In this document: piece after piece, positions 1-6,077 of the stretch
Layout of the letters: each line of letters opens with the position of its first letter
Position numbering within the stretch: the stretch's first letter is position 1
NCBI GenBank assembly: GCA_045617225.1
Contig: JAZLIC010000141.1
Coordinates: 1 to 11,417 of the forward strand
Length of the DNA stretch: 11,417 nt
Origin: JAZLIC01 sp045617225
GTDB taxonomy: Bacteria; Bacillota; Clostridia; Monoglobales; Monoglobaceae
Direction: 5' to 3'
The notes under the pieces: generated by a model
Seen by the model: only the letters and a program-made list of their open reading frames with translations
Told to the model about the DNA's origin: nothing
Database searches by the model: none
Position numbers and translations under genes: made by a program

Positions 1-352
1 CACTCCTGCAACCGAGGAGGATTGGGGCAGAGAATATTTAGACCTTAAAATCGGTGTTAAAGTCGTAGACGGTATTGATGAGGCAATCATGCACATCAAC
101 CGCTATAACAGCGGTCACTCCGAAGCAATAATCACCGAGGATTACACAAATTCGCAAAGATTTTTAAACGAAGTTGATGCGGCGGCAGTTTATGTAAACG
201 CCTCCACAAGATTTACGGACGGATTTGAGTTCGGCTTTGGCGCAGAAATCGGAATAAGCACCCAAAAGCTCCACGCAAGAGGACCTATGGGACTTACTGC
301 ATTGACGACCGCAAAATATCAAATCTTCGGTGAAGGACAGATAAGAGAATAA
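1..352 (+). CDS. proA: Gamma-glutamyl phosphate reductase (glutamate-5-semialdehyde dehydrogenase), 3' end
   Basis: This is the C-terminal part of ProA, which reduces gamma-glutamyl phosphate to glutamate-5-semialdehyde with NADPH, the second step of proline synthesis in the cytosol. The window opens inside the gene; the reading frame starts at base 2 and gives about 116 residues before TAA at 350-352. The visible part contains the motif GFGAEIGISTQKLHARGPMG, the ProA signature close to the C-terminus, preceded by the DEAI...HSEAIITED segment that is also typical of the family. The catalytic cysteine lies upstream, outside the window. A strong hairpin terminator begins 3 bases after the stop, so proA is the last gene of its transcript. 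proB would be expected upstream but cannot be seen. The assignment is firm; only the partial length limits it. Confidence 0.96.
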   Translation, partial: TPATEEDWGREYLDLKIGVKVVDGIDEAIMHINRYNSGHSEAIITEDYTNSQRFLNEVDAAAVYVNASTRFTDGFEFGFGAEIGISTQKLHARGPMGLTALTTAKYQIFGEGQIRE

Positions 353-354
353 CA

Positions 355-406
355 AAAAGTGTTAAAAAAACCTCCCTTGTTAAGGGAGGTTTTTCTTAAC
401 ACTTTT
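355..406. terminator. Bidirectional rho-independent terminator between proA and the minus-strand operon
   Basis: The core is a perfect 13-bp stem, 366-378 with 382-394 (AAAAACCTCCCTT / AAGGGAGGTTTTT), and a 3-nt loop. An outer arm, AAAAGTGTTAA (355-365) with TTAACACTTTT (396-406), extends it. T tracts follow the core on both strands, so it can end proA from the left and the three-gene operon from the right. The minus-strand operon's last stop codon (380-382) lies inside the hairpin. Confidence 0.93.
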
Positions 407-1138
407 CACTTTTGGTATCAGTGCCGCCGCAAGTCCTGTTTCCTTCCTGTTTTTAAGATAGAATATACCTATTACCGAAAAGACTGCCGCACCGATAAAG
501 TTTACCATCATATCCTTCATTGTATCAACCAAACCGATATCCAAATAACCGCCGATATTAAATTCTTCGCCGTTTACAGCAAAGGAATTTACAGCTATAT
601 GCACAGGCACATTAAGCCCTTGCGGATTAAGCATTACCGAATGTACCGCCGGCACAACCCAATCCTTTTGCATATCCGTTCCGAAGAACCAATCCATTCC
701 AAATTCAAAGAACTCCCATATGACACCGACCGTCATTGCAAAGCAGAATGCGGTAAATGCCACAAAAAACGGTGACATCTTGGTAGATGCGTTTTCGTTT
801 CTGTCGCAAATATCAATAAGCGCAAAGCCGATTGCCGAAGTTAAAAAGCCGTTTATAATATGAAGCATTGTATCCCAAAGAGGAATTTTTATGTAAAAGG
901 CGTTAATCTCACCCAAAATTTCAGCAGAAAAAATAAAGACCAGTATTATTGTTTCAAGCACTCCGGGAATACTTACATTAAAGCTCTTCTGAACAATTTT
1001 CGGTGCCGCAAAAAGCACCAAAGTGAAAGCTCCCAAAAACACATCATGATAACTGCCTAAAATAAACTGACGCACAATAGTGAACAGGACCATGATAATA
1101 AGCACAATTTCAACTATCAGCTTCTTTTTAATTTTCAT
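380..1138 (-). CDS. DUF2238/YjdF-like polytopic membrane protein
   Basis: A 252-residue integral membrane protein with about six or seven hydrophobic segments. Around residues 85-140 it has WDTMLHIINGFL, then GVIWEFFEFGMDW, and near the end DTMKDMMVNFIGA. This spacing of an (H)-x-x-x-G helix, a W-E-x-x-E-F helix and a D-x-x-x-D-x-x-x-N helix resembles the YjdF/DUF2238 family of inner-membrane proteins, whose function is not established. I chose the ATG at 1136-1138 because GGGAGG lies 10 bases upstream; an in-frame TTG six codons earlier would place that SD inside the gene. It is the last gene of the operon with the EutH-like permease (29-bp gap). The last seven codons and the stop lie in the terminator hairpin, so the C-terminal KKNLP is probably not functionally constrained. 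The family call is from remembered motif resemblance, not a search. Confidence 0.75.
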   Translation of the reverse strand: MKIKKKLIVEIVLIIMVLFTIVRQFILGSYHDVFLGAFTLVLFAAPKIVQKSFNVSIPGVLETIILVFIFSAEILGEINAFYIKIPLWDTMLHIINGFLTSAIGFALIDICDRNENASTKMSPFFVAFTAFCFAMTVGVIWEFFEFGMDWFFGTDMQKDWVVPAVHSVMLNPQGLNVPVHIAVNSFAVNGEEFNIGGYLDIGLVDTMKDMMVNFIGAAVFSVIGIFYLKNRKETGLAAALIPKVKSVKKNLP

Positions 1139-1167
1139 TATGTCTTTGCCTCCCAATTTACGAAACT

Positions 1168-2241
1168 TTACAAATCCTTTCTCTTAGAGCAGACAAAAAT
1201 TGCAAGTATCAATGCACATATGCCCGATACTGCCTTTCCTGCCATAACATGAAAAACATAATCGCTGTTAAAAGAAAGGGTAAATGCCAAATGACCTGCG
1301 AACAAAAATGCCGCAGAAATTGCAAAGGCAGAGTTTAAAACTATGCCCTTTTTATCCATTCTGTCGATTGACTCAAATGTATTGACATTTGTAGCAAGCG
1401 ATGAGAAAAGTCCAAATGCGGAAACTCCGCTTATTCCGAGCTTATTGCCAAGTGCCTTAATCTGCCTGGTTATAAGCCGTGATACAATAGACAAAAATGG
1501 GAATGCGCCTGACATTACAACGGTTGCGTTTAAGCAAACCTTTGCGCCGTCCTCAATAGGCAGCAGACCTTTTACAACCTCTATCCCAGTTAAGAATTTT
1601 ACTATTCCGCACAACAAGCACAAGATAATAAACACAGTAAGCGCCTTACCCAAAACAGAGAAAATCTTTACGGATATGTCAGGTATAAACGCAAGCCCGA
1701 GAGATATTATGATTGAAAAAATAACCATAGGCAAAAGGTTAAGCAGAAGCGTCGGCAATGCTATCTTCATCATCAATCCCGAAACAAAGCAACCGATAGG
1801 TATGGTGATTATTCCGCACATAAAGCCTGTTAAAACATACTTATGGTTTTCCTTACTTATCATAGTAAGAGCAACAGGTATGGTAAATGAAATAGTCGCA
1901 CCCATCATAGAGCCTACAACCAAGCCGTTAAATATGCCGAGAGTTTCATCTCTTGCTATAACTTTTGCAAGCGGTGCTCCGCCCATATCACTTGAAAAGA
2001 CCATTGATGTCACACTTGATGGGTCAATATGGCAGGTAGTATAAACAAAGTTGGAAAATGGTTCCATAAGGTCGCCCAAAACAGGTGCCGCAATAATCAT
2101 ACCTATCATAGACAGGGACATCAAGCCAAGCATCATAAATCCCTTTTCAAACTCTTTACCTAATCCAAATCGGTTACCCAAAAGGTAGTCTATACCCCCA
2201 AGCACTGAAAAGACTGACATAAAAGCTGCTACATAATTCAT
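1168..2241 (-). CDS. EutH-family (ethanolamine permease-like) membrane transporter
   Basis: A 357-residue polytopic membrane protein matching the EutH family. The N-terminal segment reads GGIDYLLGNRFGLGKEFEKG, the hallmark of EutH, and is followed by SSDMGGAPLAK and by GSMMGATISFTIPVAL, both also characteristic. About ten hydrophobic helices can be seen. EutH proteins take up ethanolamine, but no eut catabolic or microcompartment gene is present here, so the substrate may differ. The start is placed at the ATG at 2239-2241: EutH proteins begin with a short MN-type N-terminus, while the alternative is a TTG 12 codons earlier without an SD. The SD is weak (GTGAG close to the start), so translation may depend on ribosomes from the upstream sialidase-like gene, which ends 53 bp before. 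It sits between the sialidase-like gene and the DUF2238-like gene in one transcript. Confidence 0.88.
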   Translation of the reverse strand: MNYVAAFMSVFSVLGGIDYLLGNRFGLGKEFEKGFMMLGLMSLSMIGMIIAAPVLGDLMEPFSNFVYTTCHIDPSSVTSMVFSSDMGGAPLAKVIARDETLGIFNGLVVGSMMGATISFTIPVALTMISKENHKYVLTGFMCGIITIPIGCFVSGLMMKIALPTLLLNLLPMVIFSIIISLGLAFIPDISVKIFSVLGKALTVFIILCLLCGIVKFLTGIEVVKGLLPIEDGAKVCLNATVVMSGAFPFLSIVSRLITRQIKALGNKLGISGVSAFGLFSSLATNVNTFESIDRMDKKGIVLNSAFAISAAFLFAGHLAFTLSFNSDYVFHVMAGKAVSGICALILAIFVCSKRKDL

Positions 2242-2294
2242 TTTCTCACGCTTTCTGTGAATATTGAAATAGTACAATATCCGTTAAAACATAT

Positions 2295-4040
2295 TTAAAT
2301 TGATTTCATTTCAATAAGTTTTACATATGCACCGTCCGTATCCGGCGCCTCGCCGACAGTTTGCAGATGCAAATACGAAAGTCCGTTCGGGAAATCACCG
2401 CATATACTGCCTGACTCTATCTCGGTATTACCGCTGAATATCTTAAACTCTTTTTTGTCCAAATCCCACCTGATTTTTATATCACTCCACTTGCCGTCAG
2501 GGGCAAAATCCTTCGTCACAACATATGAAGCCGCAGCATCATTTATGATTTCATCATCAATGGGGTTCATCCACCTGTCAATCAATGACAGTCTGAGTCC
2601 TCTGCCCTTTACTCTCATCTTGACCGCAACTTCACCGTTCCTTGCGGCAGGGAAGTTCCACGATGCACCCTGAACATTTGAAACCAAACGTTCATCATCG
2701 GTAACAGAGAAGAATAAGACTTCTTCCCTCTCCTTATAGTCAGGGTCAGGTACAAGAACCGCACCGTTTGTCCTGTTCCAGGCGCAATGCCCGGAAAAGT
2801 GCTGAAAGCCGCCGCTGATACTCTTTAAGTATACATGGGTGGACATATTTATAAGACCGTGTGTAAAGTCCTCTTTCCTTGATTTATCATAAAGGTAATC
2901 AATATCAAAAATTATACCGCGAGTACAATAATCATGCTGTCCTGCAAATACCAAAAGCTTGTTAAACGGAAGCTCCAAGCACTCTATCTGATGTACGCTC
3001 TTGTCGTGCAGTTTGTATCCGCCGCCACTTGTTCTGAAATCCGCCGAATTTCTGACAGGGTTTAAGTACATCTCCCTGAAACCAATCCATGTTTTTCCGT
3101 CATCTTCCGAAATTGCCGCATGGTTGGCATCTCTGTTGGTAAACACATCTTCCCAGGTACCGTCTATCTCGGTAATATGAAGTGGCGGAAGCACACTTTC
3201 GTGGTCGGTCTCCGGCAATGGCTGAGTATTACACCAAAGAAAGATAAGCCTGTTATCGCTGAGTCTGTATAATGTCGGCATAGTAAGCGTGGAATGAAAG
3301 CCCGTGGGCTTCGGCTTAGTCCAGCTTTCGCCGCCGTCATAAGAATAGTAGACATAATGAACATTCTGTGATGTACGAACAATCATCATAACGGAGCCGT
3401 CATTTCTCTCTATAATTGTCGGCTCGCAAGAGTTATGCCATCTCGGGCCCTTATGGGGCGGTTTAAATTCTAAATTGGGCACAACCTCAGGCTTTGTACT
3501 CTGCCATGTTTCACAATCGTCATCAGACCAAAAAACAACCGCCGAAGAAAATCCGTTTCCGGTATCGCCCTCGGTTGCAACCAGATACCTTTTCTTGTCT
3601 TTTAAGAAGATAACCGACTCTCTTGCATACACAGGATGGTCGCATAACTTCTTCTTCATAAAAGGTGCTTCGTCATAACCGTTTGCAAAGAGAACATATG
3701 TACCTGAATTTTCGCCGTCATTTATATACTTAAATGAAAAATATCTGCCGCTGATTTCACTTTTATGCGCCCTGCCAATTATGCCGTCAGGGACAAGATG
3801 CATCTTCCAAGAAAGACCTGCATCATTTGAAGCAAAATAGACTCTCTGCTTATTATCCGCATAACTGTCCTTGTCTGTCAGGCTGTAATAACGGATTTCG
3901 CCGTCATCTGTTACGCAAAGATTTTGATGCGCATAATAAAACGGATAGCAAACTACCGTAGGCTCATAGATTTTTTTGAGGAGCTTTTTATCCTCATCGG
4001 TCATCAAAGCTTCAATCTTTTTGATATAACCATAATTCAC
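2295..4040 (-). CDS. Sialidase-superfamily (BNR/Asp-box) protein, apparently cytosolic
   Basis: A 581-residue protein with a six-bladed sialidase-type fold, judged from four Asp-boxes (S-x-D-x-G-x-x-W): SNDAGLSW (71-78), SDDDCETW (172-179, with Cys for the usual Gly), SYDGGESW (233-240) and SEDDGKTW (311-318). CEPTIIERNDGSVMMIVRTS (205-224) resembles the E-P...R segment of BNR sialidase-like glycosidases. There is no N-terminal FRIP/YRIP arginine motif, so classical GH33 sialidase activity is not supported. From about residue 440 a beta-rich C-terminal region resembles a concanavalin/laminin-G-like domain. There is no signal peptide or anchor, so the protein should act in the cytosol, perhaps on an imported substrate. 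The GTG start at 4038-4040 is supported by AAGGGGTG seven bases upstream and by a strong promoter. It heads an operon with the EutH-like permease. The substrate is unknown. Confidence 0.85.
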   Translation of the reverse strand: MNYGYIKKIEALMTDEDKKLLKKIYEPTVVCYPFYYAHQNLCVTDDGEIRYYSLTDKDSYADNKQRVYFASNDAGLSWKMHLVPDGIIGRAHKSEISGRYFSFKYINDGENSGTYVLFANGYDEAPFMKKKLCDHPVYARESVIFLKDKKRYLVATEGDTGNGFSSAVVFWSDDDCETWQSTKPEVVPNLEFKPPHKGPRWHNSCEPTIIERNDGSVMMIVRTSQNVHYVYYSYDGGESWTKPKPTGFHSTLTMPTLYRLSDNRLIFLWCNTQPLPETDHESVLPPLHITEIDGTWEDVFTNRDANHAAISEDDGKTWIGFREMYLNPVRNSADFRTSGGGYKLHDKSVHQIECLELPFNKLLVFAGQHDYCTRGIIFDIDYLYDKSRKEDFTHGLINMSTHVYLKSISGGFQHFSGHCAWNRTNGAVLVPDPDYKEREEVLFFSVTDDERLVSNVQGASWNFPAARNGEVAVKMRVKGRGLRLSLIDRWMNPIDDEIINDAAASYVVTKDFAPDGKWSDIKIRWDLDKKEFKIFSGNTEIESGSICGDFPNGLSYLHLQTVGEAPDTDGAYVKLIEMKSI

Positions 4041-4047
4041 TTTTTAA

Positions 4048-4055
4048 CACCCCTT
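4048..4055 (-). promoter_or_regulatory. Ribosome binding site deciding a GTG start
   Basis: On the minus strand AAGGGGTG stands seven bases before the GTG of the sialidase-like gene. No in-frame ATG is near, so this SD fixes the start codon. Confidence 0.8.
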
Positions 4056-4070
4056 GTATCAAATACATAT

Positions 4071-4099
4071 ATATTAACACTTAAAAATCTGACCGTCAA
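4071..4099 (-). promoter_or_regulatory. Sigma-A-type promoter of the sialidase-like/EutH-like/DUF2238 operon
   Basis: The minus strand shows TTGACG (4094-4099), a 17-bp spacer and TAATAT (4071-4076), close to the vegetative consensus. Transcription would begin near 4064, giving a leader of about 24 nt before the GTG start. No clear operator is visible. Confidence 0.8.
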
Positions 4100-4155
4100 C
4101 AATTTACGACCTTATTTTTATAACTTTATCTTTACAAAAATCTTACAGTTGACAA

Positions 4156-4183
4156 CAGGGGCGCCCCTATGTGAGCGCCCCTG
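4156..4183 (-). terminator. GC-rich hairpin after the 57-aa ORF, weak terminator
   Basis: A 9-bp stem, CAGGGGCGC (4156-4164) with GCGCCCCTG (4175-4183), encloses a 10-nt loop. The left half also contains the perfect palindrome AGGGGCGCCCCT (4157-4168), so two folds compete. It lies 10 bp past the stop of the 57-codon ORF. The U tract on the minus strand is poor (TTGT), so termination may be inefficient; on the plus strand CTTATTT follows. Confidence 0.5.
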
Positions 4184-4193
4184 CTTATTTCGT

Positions 4194-4367
4194 TTAGAAT
4201 GTTCCGTTTATGTAAATTTCCTCTGCATCTATTTGTGCCTGTTTTAATCGTTCTTGTGCCTCTATGACCAATCTCTTAAATTCCGCCTTTAAAGCATCAT
4301 CAATCAACCATATGGCATCTGTTGCCCCATTGAATACGGTAGTGTACATTTTCTTGCTTACCCTCAT
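4194..4367 (-). CDS. Small 57-aa hypothetical protein downstream of the tandem RNA locus
   Basis: A short ORF of 57 codons, ATG at 4365-4367 and TAA at 4194-4196. It has a consensus SD: GGAGG lies eight bases before the ATG, directly after the T-tract of the upstream RNA terminator. The predicted protein is soluble and mostly helical. Residues 11-22 read VFNGATDAIWLI, and residues 25-50 form an amphipathic, charged helix rich in Ala, Glu, Gln and Lys (RLKQAQIDAEEIY). It resembles my recollection of small uncharacterised clostridial proteins with an F-N-x-x-T-D-A-I start and an A-Q-x-x-A-E-E-x-Y end, sometimes near mobile elements; this is unverified. It has no promoter of its own, so it should be expressed by readthrough of the unit-1 RNA terminator. 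No function can be assigned. The coding call rests on the SD, the sensible composition and the 3' hairpin. Confidence 0.72.
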   Translation of the reverse strand: MRVSKKMYTTVFNGATDAIWLIDDALKAEFKRLVIEAQERLKQAQIDAEEIYINGTF

Positions 4368-4388
4368 AAATAATTTCCTCCATCAAAA

Positions 4389-4594
4389 TAAAAAATGCGC
4401 CAACCGAAGCTGACGCATAAAAACGCAAACTCCGATTGTTGCTACACAATTTTAATTGGAATGACAGTATTATTACATACTCAAATCCGCATAGAGTTTG
4501 CATTTTTTACAAATTCTACGGACTTAAGTATTTGACAAATAACAGTTTTTATACAAAAAAACACTGTCACTTCCAAAGTATTAAATTGTGTAGC
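4389..4594 (-). ncRNA. Candidate structured RNA, copy 1 (~206 nt), possible leader of the 57-aa ORF
   Basis: Predicted transcript from about 4594 to the T-tract at 4390. The 5' end GCTACACAATTTAAT pairs with ATTAAAATTGTGTAGC (4441-4456) as a closing stem. Inside, TGGAAGTGACAGT pairs with ACTGTCATTCCA. An asymmetric internal loop of about 30 nt follows on the 5' side. The apical stem ATACTTAAGTCCG pairs with CGGATTTGAGTAT, capped by a loop with AAAAATGCAAACTC. After the closing stem come a conserved tail (ACAATCGGAGTTTGCG) and a terminator. The closing stem, open middle and long terminal stem recall 6S RNA, but I see no diagnostic 6S sequence, so I leave it unnamed. The terminator ends just before the SD of the 57-aa ORF, so the RNA may also be an attenuating leader. 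Confidence 0.72.
4390..4417 (-). terminator. UUCG-tetraloop terminator of RNA copy 1
   Basis: On the minus strand TGCGTCAGC, TTCG, GTTGGCGCA forms a 9-bp stem with two G-U pairs and a C(UUCG)G loop, followed by TTTTTTATTTT. It lies just upstream of the SD of the 57-aa ORF (start 4367), a position suited to attenuation. Confidence 0.9.
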
Positions 4595-4600
4595 AGATTT

Positions 4601-4629
4601 ATTCTATCATATATTTTTCACAAGTACAA
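4601..4629 (-). promoter_or_regulatory. Promoter of RNA copy 1
   Basis: The minus strand shows TTGTAC (4624-4629), a 17-bp spacer and TAGAAT (4601-4606). The predicted start at about 4594 coincides with the first base (G) of the RNA's closing stem. The layout matches the copy-2 promoter exactly. Confidence 0.75.
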
Positions 4630-4659
4630 TACTTTTTTTATTTTATTTATTATTAAAAT

Positions 4660-4687
4660 AAAAAATGCGCCAACCGAAGCTGACGCA
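4660..4687 (-). terminator. UUCG-tetraloop terminator of RNA copy 2
   Basis: Identical in sequence to the copy-1 terminator (4390-4417): a 9-bp stem with two G-U pairs, a C(UUCG)G loop and six U residues. It separates copy 2 from the copy-1 promoter. Confidence 0.9.
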
Positions 4688-4867
4688 CAAAAAACGCAAA
4701 CTCCGATTGTCGCTAAACAATTTTAATAAGATAAAGGCGTTGCACATCTATCTAAGTGCTTGGAATTTGCATTTTTATGTAAATTCAAAACACTTAAATA
4801 TAGCACAACAAAAGCGCCTATAAGATATAGTTATAGCCTCTATCAAATTATATTAAAATTGTTTAGC
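4660..4867 (-). ncRNA. Candidate structured RNA, copy 2 (~208 nt)
   Basis: Predicted transcript from about 4867 to the T-tract at 4660. The closing stem is a perfect 17-bp match: CGCTAAACAATTTTAAT at the 5' end with ATTAAAATTGTTTAGCG at 4711-4727 on the minus strand. Inside, an AT-rich 5' loop can form a small ATAG/CTAT hairpin. Then TTATAGGCG pairs with CGCCTTTAT, GTTGTGC pairs with GTGCAAC using G-U pairs, and ATTTAAGTG pairs with CACTTAGAT. The apical hairpin is AAGTGTTTTGAATTTACAT / ATGCAAATTCCAAGCACTT. The same tail and terminator as copy 1 follow. The primary sequence of the inner stems differs from copy 1 while the pairing is kept, which supports a selected RNA structure. No ORF follows this copy; the next feature is the copy-1 promoter. 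Confidence 0.72.
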
Positions 4868-4873
4868 GCTTTT

Positions 4874-4902
4874 ATTCTACCATATATTTTTTATAAACAC
4901 AA
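4874..4902 (-). promoter_or_regulatory. Promoter of RNA copy 2
   Basis: The minus strand shows TTGTGT (4897-4902), a 17-bp spacer and TAGAAT (4874-4879). The predicted start near 4867 is the first G of the closing stem. The -35 lies 14 bp from the terminator of the upstream ABC ATPase gene. Confidence 0.75.
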
Positions 4903-4916
4903 TACTTTTTATGCAC

Positions 4917-4946
4917 AAAAAAACGAGGCTGTTAAAAACAGCCTCG
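4917..4946 (-). terminator. Rho-independent terminator of the ABC ATPase gene
   Basis: A perfect 10-bp stem, CGAGGCTGTT (4924-4933) with AACAGCCTCG (4937-4946), has a 3-nt loop and is followed on the minus strand by seven T residues. It lies 18 bp after the stop codon of the gene. Confidence 0.93.
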
Positions 4947-4964
4947 CTAAAAATCAAATACTAA

Positions 4965-6077
4965 TTAGTGAGAAATAACCTCTTCTGTGTCCTTATCAAA
5001 CAAATGAATTTTGTTTGCGTCAAGTGCAACCTTAATCTTGTCACCAAGCTTTGTTGTACTTCTTGCGTTAACTCTTGCAGTAAACTGTACATCGTTAACC
5101 TTGAAGTAAAGGTATGTTTCCGCACCCATCATCTCAGTAAGTTCAATATCAACATCAACGGTACTGTCTGCCATTGCGGTAACAGAAGCCTCATCATCGT
5201 TGATATCCTCAGGACGGATACCCATAACAATGGTCTTTCCGTCGTATGCCTTAATCTCATCACGGCTTCCCTTACCTTCCGGAAGCTTGATAGATACTTT
5301 GTCATTCTTTAAGTATGTGCCGTCTGCATTACATTCAACCTTAACATCAAGGAAGTTCATCTGCGGCGAGCCGATAAAGCCTGCAACAAACATATTGCAA
5401 GGATATGAATAAAGATTAGCCGGTGAGTCTACCTGCTGAACAACGCCATCCTTCATAACAACAATTCTTGTACCCATTGTCATAGCTTCTGTCTGGTCAT
5501 GTGTAACATATATAAATGTGGTTTGAAGCTTATGATGGAGCTTACCGATTTCAGTTCTCATCTGAACTCTGAGCTTAGCGTCAAGGTTAGAGAGAGGCTC
5601 ATCCATCAAGAATACCTTAGGCTCACGAACGATAGCACGACCGAGAGCAACACGCTGTCTTTGACCGCCGGAGAGAGCCTTCGGCTTTCTGTCAAGAAGA
5701 TGTTCAATATCCAAAATCTGTGCAGCCTCATGCACCTTCTGGTCAATGATTGCCTTCGGCACCTTTCTGAGTTTAAGTCCGAATGCCATATTAGCATAAA
5801 CGGTCATATGCGGATAAAGAGCATAGTTCTGGAACACCATCGCAATATCTCTTTCCTTAGGAACAACATCGTTCATAAGTTTGCCGTCAATATAAAGTTC
5901 GCCGTCCGTAATCTCCTCAAGGCCGGCAATCATTCTGAGTGTAGTAGACTTACCGCAACCTGACGGACCTACAAAAATTATAAACTCCTTATCTTCAATA
6001 TCAAGGCAGAAATCTTTTACCGCAGTAACGCCTCCCGAATAAGTCTTGTATATGTGTTGAAGACTCAAGCTTGACAT
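4965..6077 (-). CDS. Sugar ABC transporter ATP-binding protein, MsmX/UgpC/MalK type
   Basis: A 370-residue ATPase of the CUT1 carbohydrate-importer class, peripheral on the inner face of the membrane. It has an A-loop Tyr13, Walker A GPSGCGKST (37-45), Q-loop Gln83 (MVFQNYALYPH), signature LSGGQ (135-139), Walker B FLMDEP with Asp159 and Glu160, D-loop SNLD (163-166) and H-loop His193. The C-terminal ~130 residues form the MalK-type OB/TOBE regulatory domain. The length is normal for the family. The ATG at 6075-6077 follows an ideal AGGAGG. No permease or solute-binding gene lies nearby and a terminator follows, so it is a single-gene transcript. In Firmicutes such orphan ATPases (MsmX in Bacillus) energise several sugar importers encoded elsewhere; applying that role here is inference. 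Confidence 0.93.
   Translation of the reverse strand: MSSLSLQHIYKTYSGGVTAVKDFCLDIEDKEFIIFVGPSGCGKSTTLRMIAGLEEITDGELYIDGKLMNDVVPKERDIAMVFQNYALYPHMTVYANMAFGLKLRKVPKAIIDQKVHEAAQILDIEHLLDRKPKALSGGQRQRVALGRAIVREPKVFLMDEPLSNLDAKLRVQMRTEIGKLHHKLQTTFIYVTHDQTEAMTMGTRIVVMKDGVVQQVDSPANLYSYPCNMFVAGFIGSPQMNFLDVKVECNADGTYLKNDKVSIKLPEGKGSRDEIKAYDGKTIVMGIRPEDINDDEASVTAMADSTVDVDIELTEMMGAETYLYFKVNDVQFTARVNARSTTKLGDKIKVALDANKIHLFDKDTEEVISH

Larger units (their letters stand above)
4385..4638 (-). repeat. Tandem ~255-bp unit, copy 1 (promoter + structured RNA + terminator)
   Basis: Copy 1 of a duplicated unit; copy 2 is at 4655-4910. The two agree at the ends: bases 4385-4417 and 4655-4687 are identical over 33 bp, the tail to 4456/4727 differs at only a few positions, and the promoter ends match (TTTATTCTA.CATATATTTTT and ACAATACTTTTT). 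The middle has diverged in sequence while keeping the same fold. There are no terminal inverted repeats of a transposon and no ORF inside. Confidence 0.85.
4655..4910 (-). repeat. Tandem ~255-bp unit, copy 2 (promoter + structured RNA + terminator)
   Basis: Upstream (in transcription order) copy of the duplicated unit, separated from copy 1 by 16 bp. Its sequence agrees with copy 1 in the terminator, the tail, the closing stem, the apical loop and the promoter, while the middle differs. Confidence 0.85.

Noticed and set aside
1343..2044. A long plus-strand open frame (233 codons) opposite the EutH-like gene
   Set aside because: It is antisense to a clearly recognisable membrane protein and shows no family resemblance, SD or promoter; it is a by-product of codon usage on the other strand.
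1168..2241. Ethanolamine-utilisation (eut) microcompartment locus
   Set aside because: Only an EutH-family permease is present; no ammonia lyase, shell protein or eut regulator is visible in the window.
2295..4040. Secreted GH33 exo-sialidase
   Set aside because: There is no signal peptide, no sortase or other surface anchor, and no FRIP/YRIP motif with the first catalytic arginine; only the Asp-box fold is supported.
4385..4727. CRISPR-like repeat from the identical 33-bp blocks
   Set aside because: There are only two copies, about 270 bp apart, the block is a terminator hairpin with its U-tract, and no cas genes are near.
4385..4910. Insertion sequence or MITE explanation for the tandem units
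   Set aside because: The units have no terminal inverted repeats or target duplication and each contains a positioned promoter and terminator, which fits duplicated RNA genes better.
4300..4978. Several open frames of 67-114 codons across the RNA locus on both strands (for example 4300-4503 -, 4436-4726 +, 4760-4978 +)
   Set aside because: They have no SD, unlikely AT-driven composition (many Phe, Tyr, Ile, Lys), cross promoter and terminator hairpins of the RNA units, and one overlaps the better-supported 57-aa ORF in another frame.
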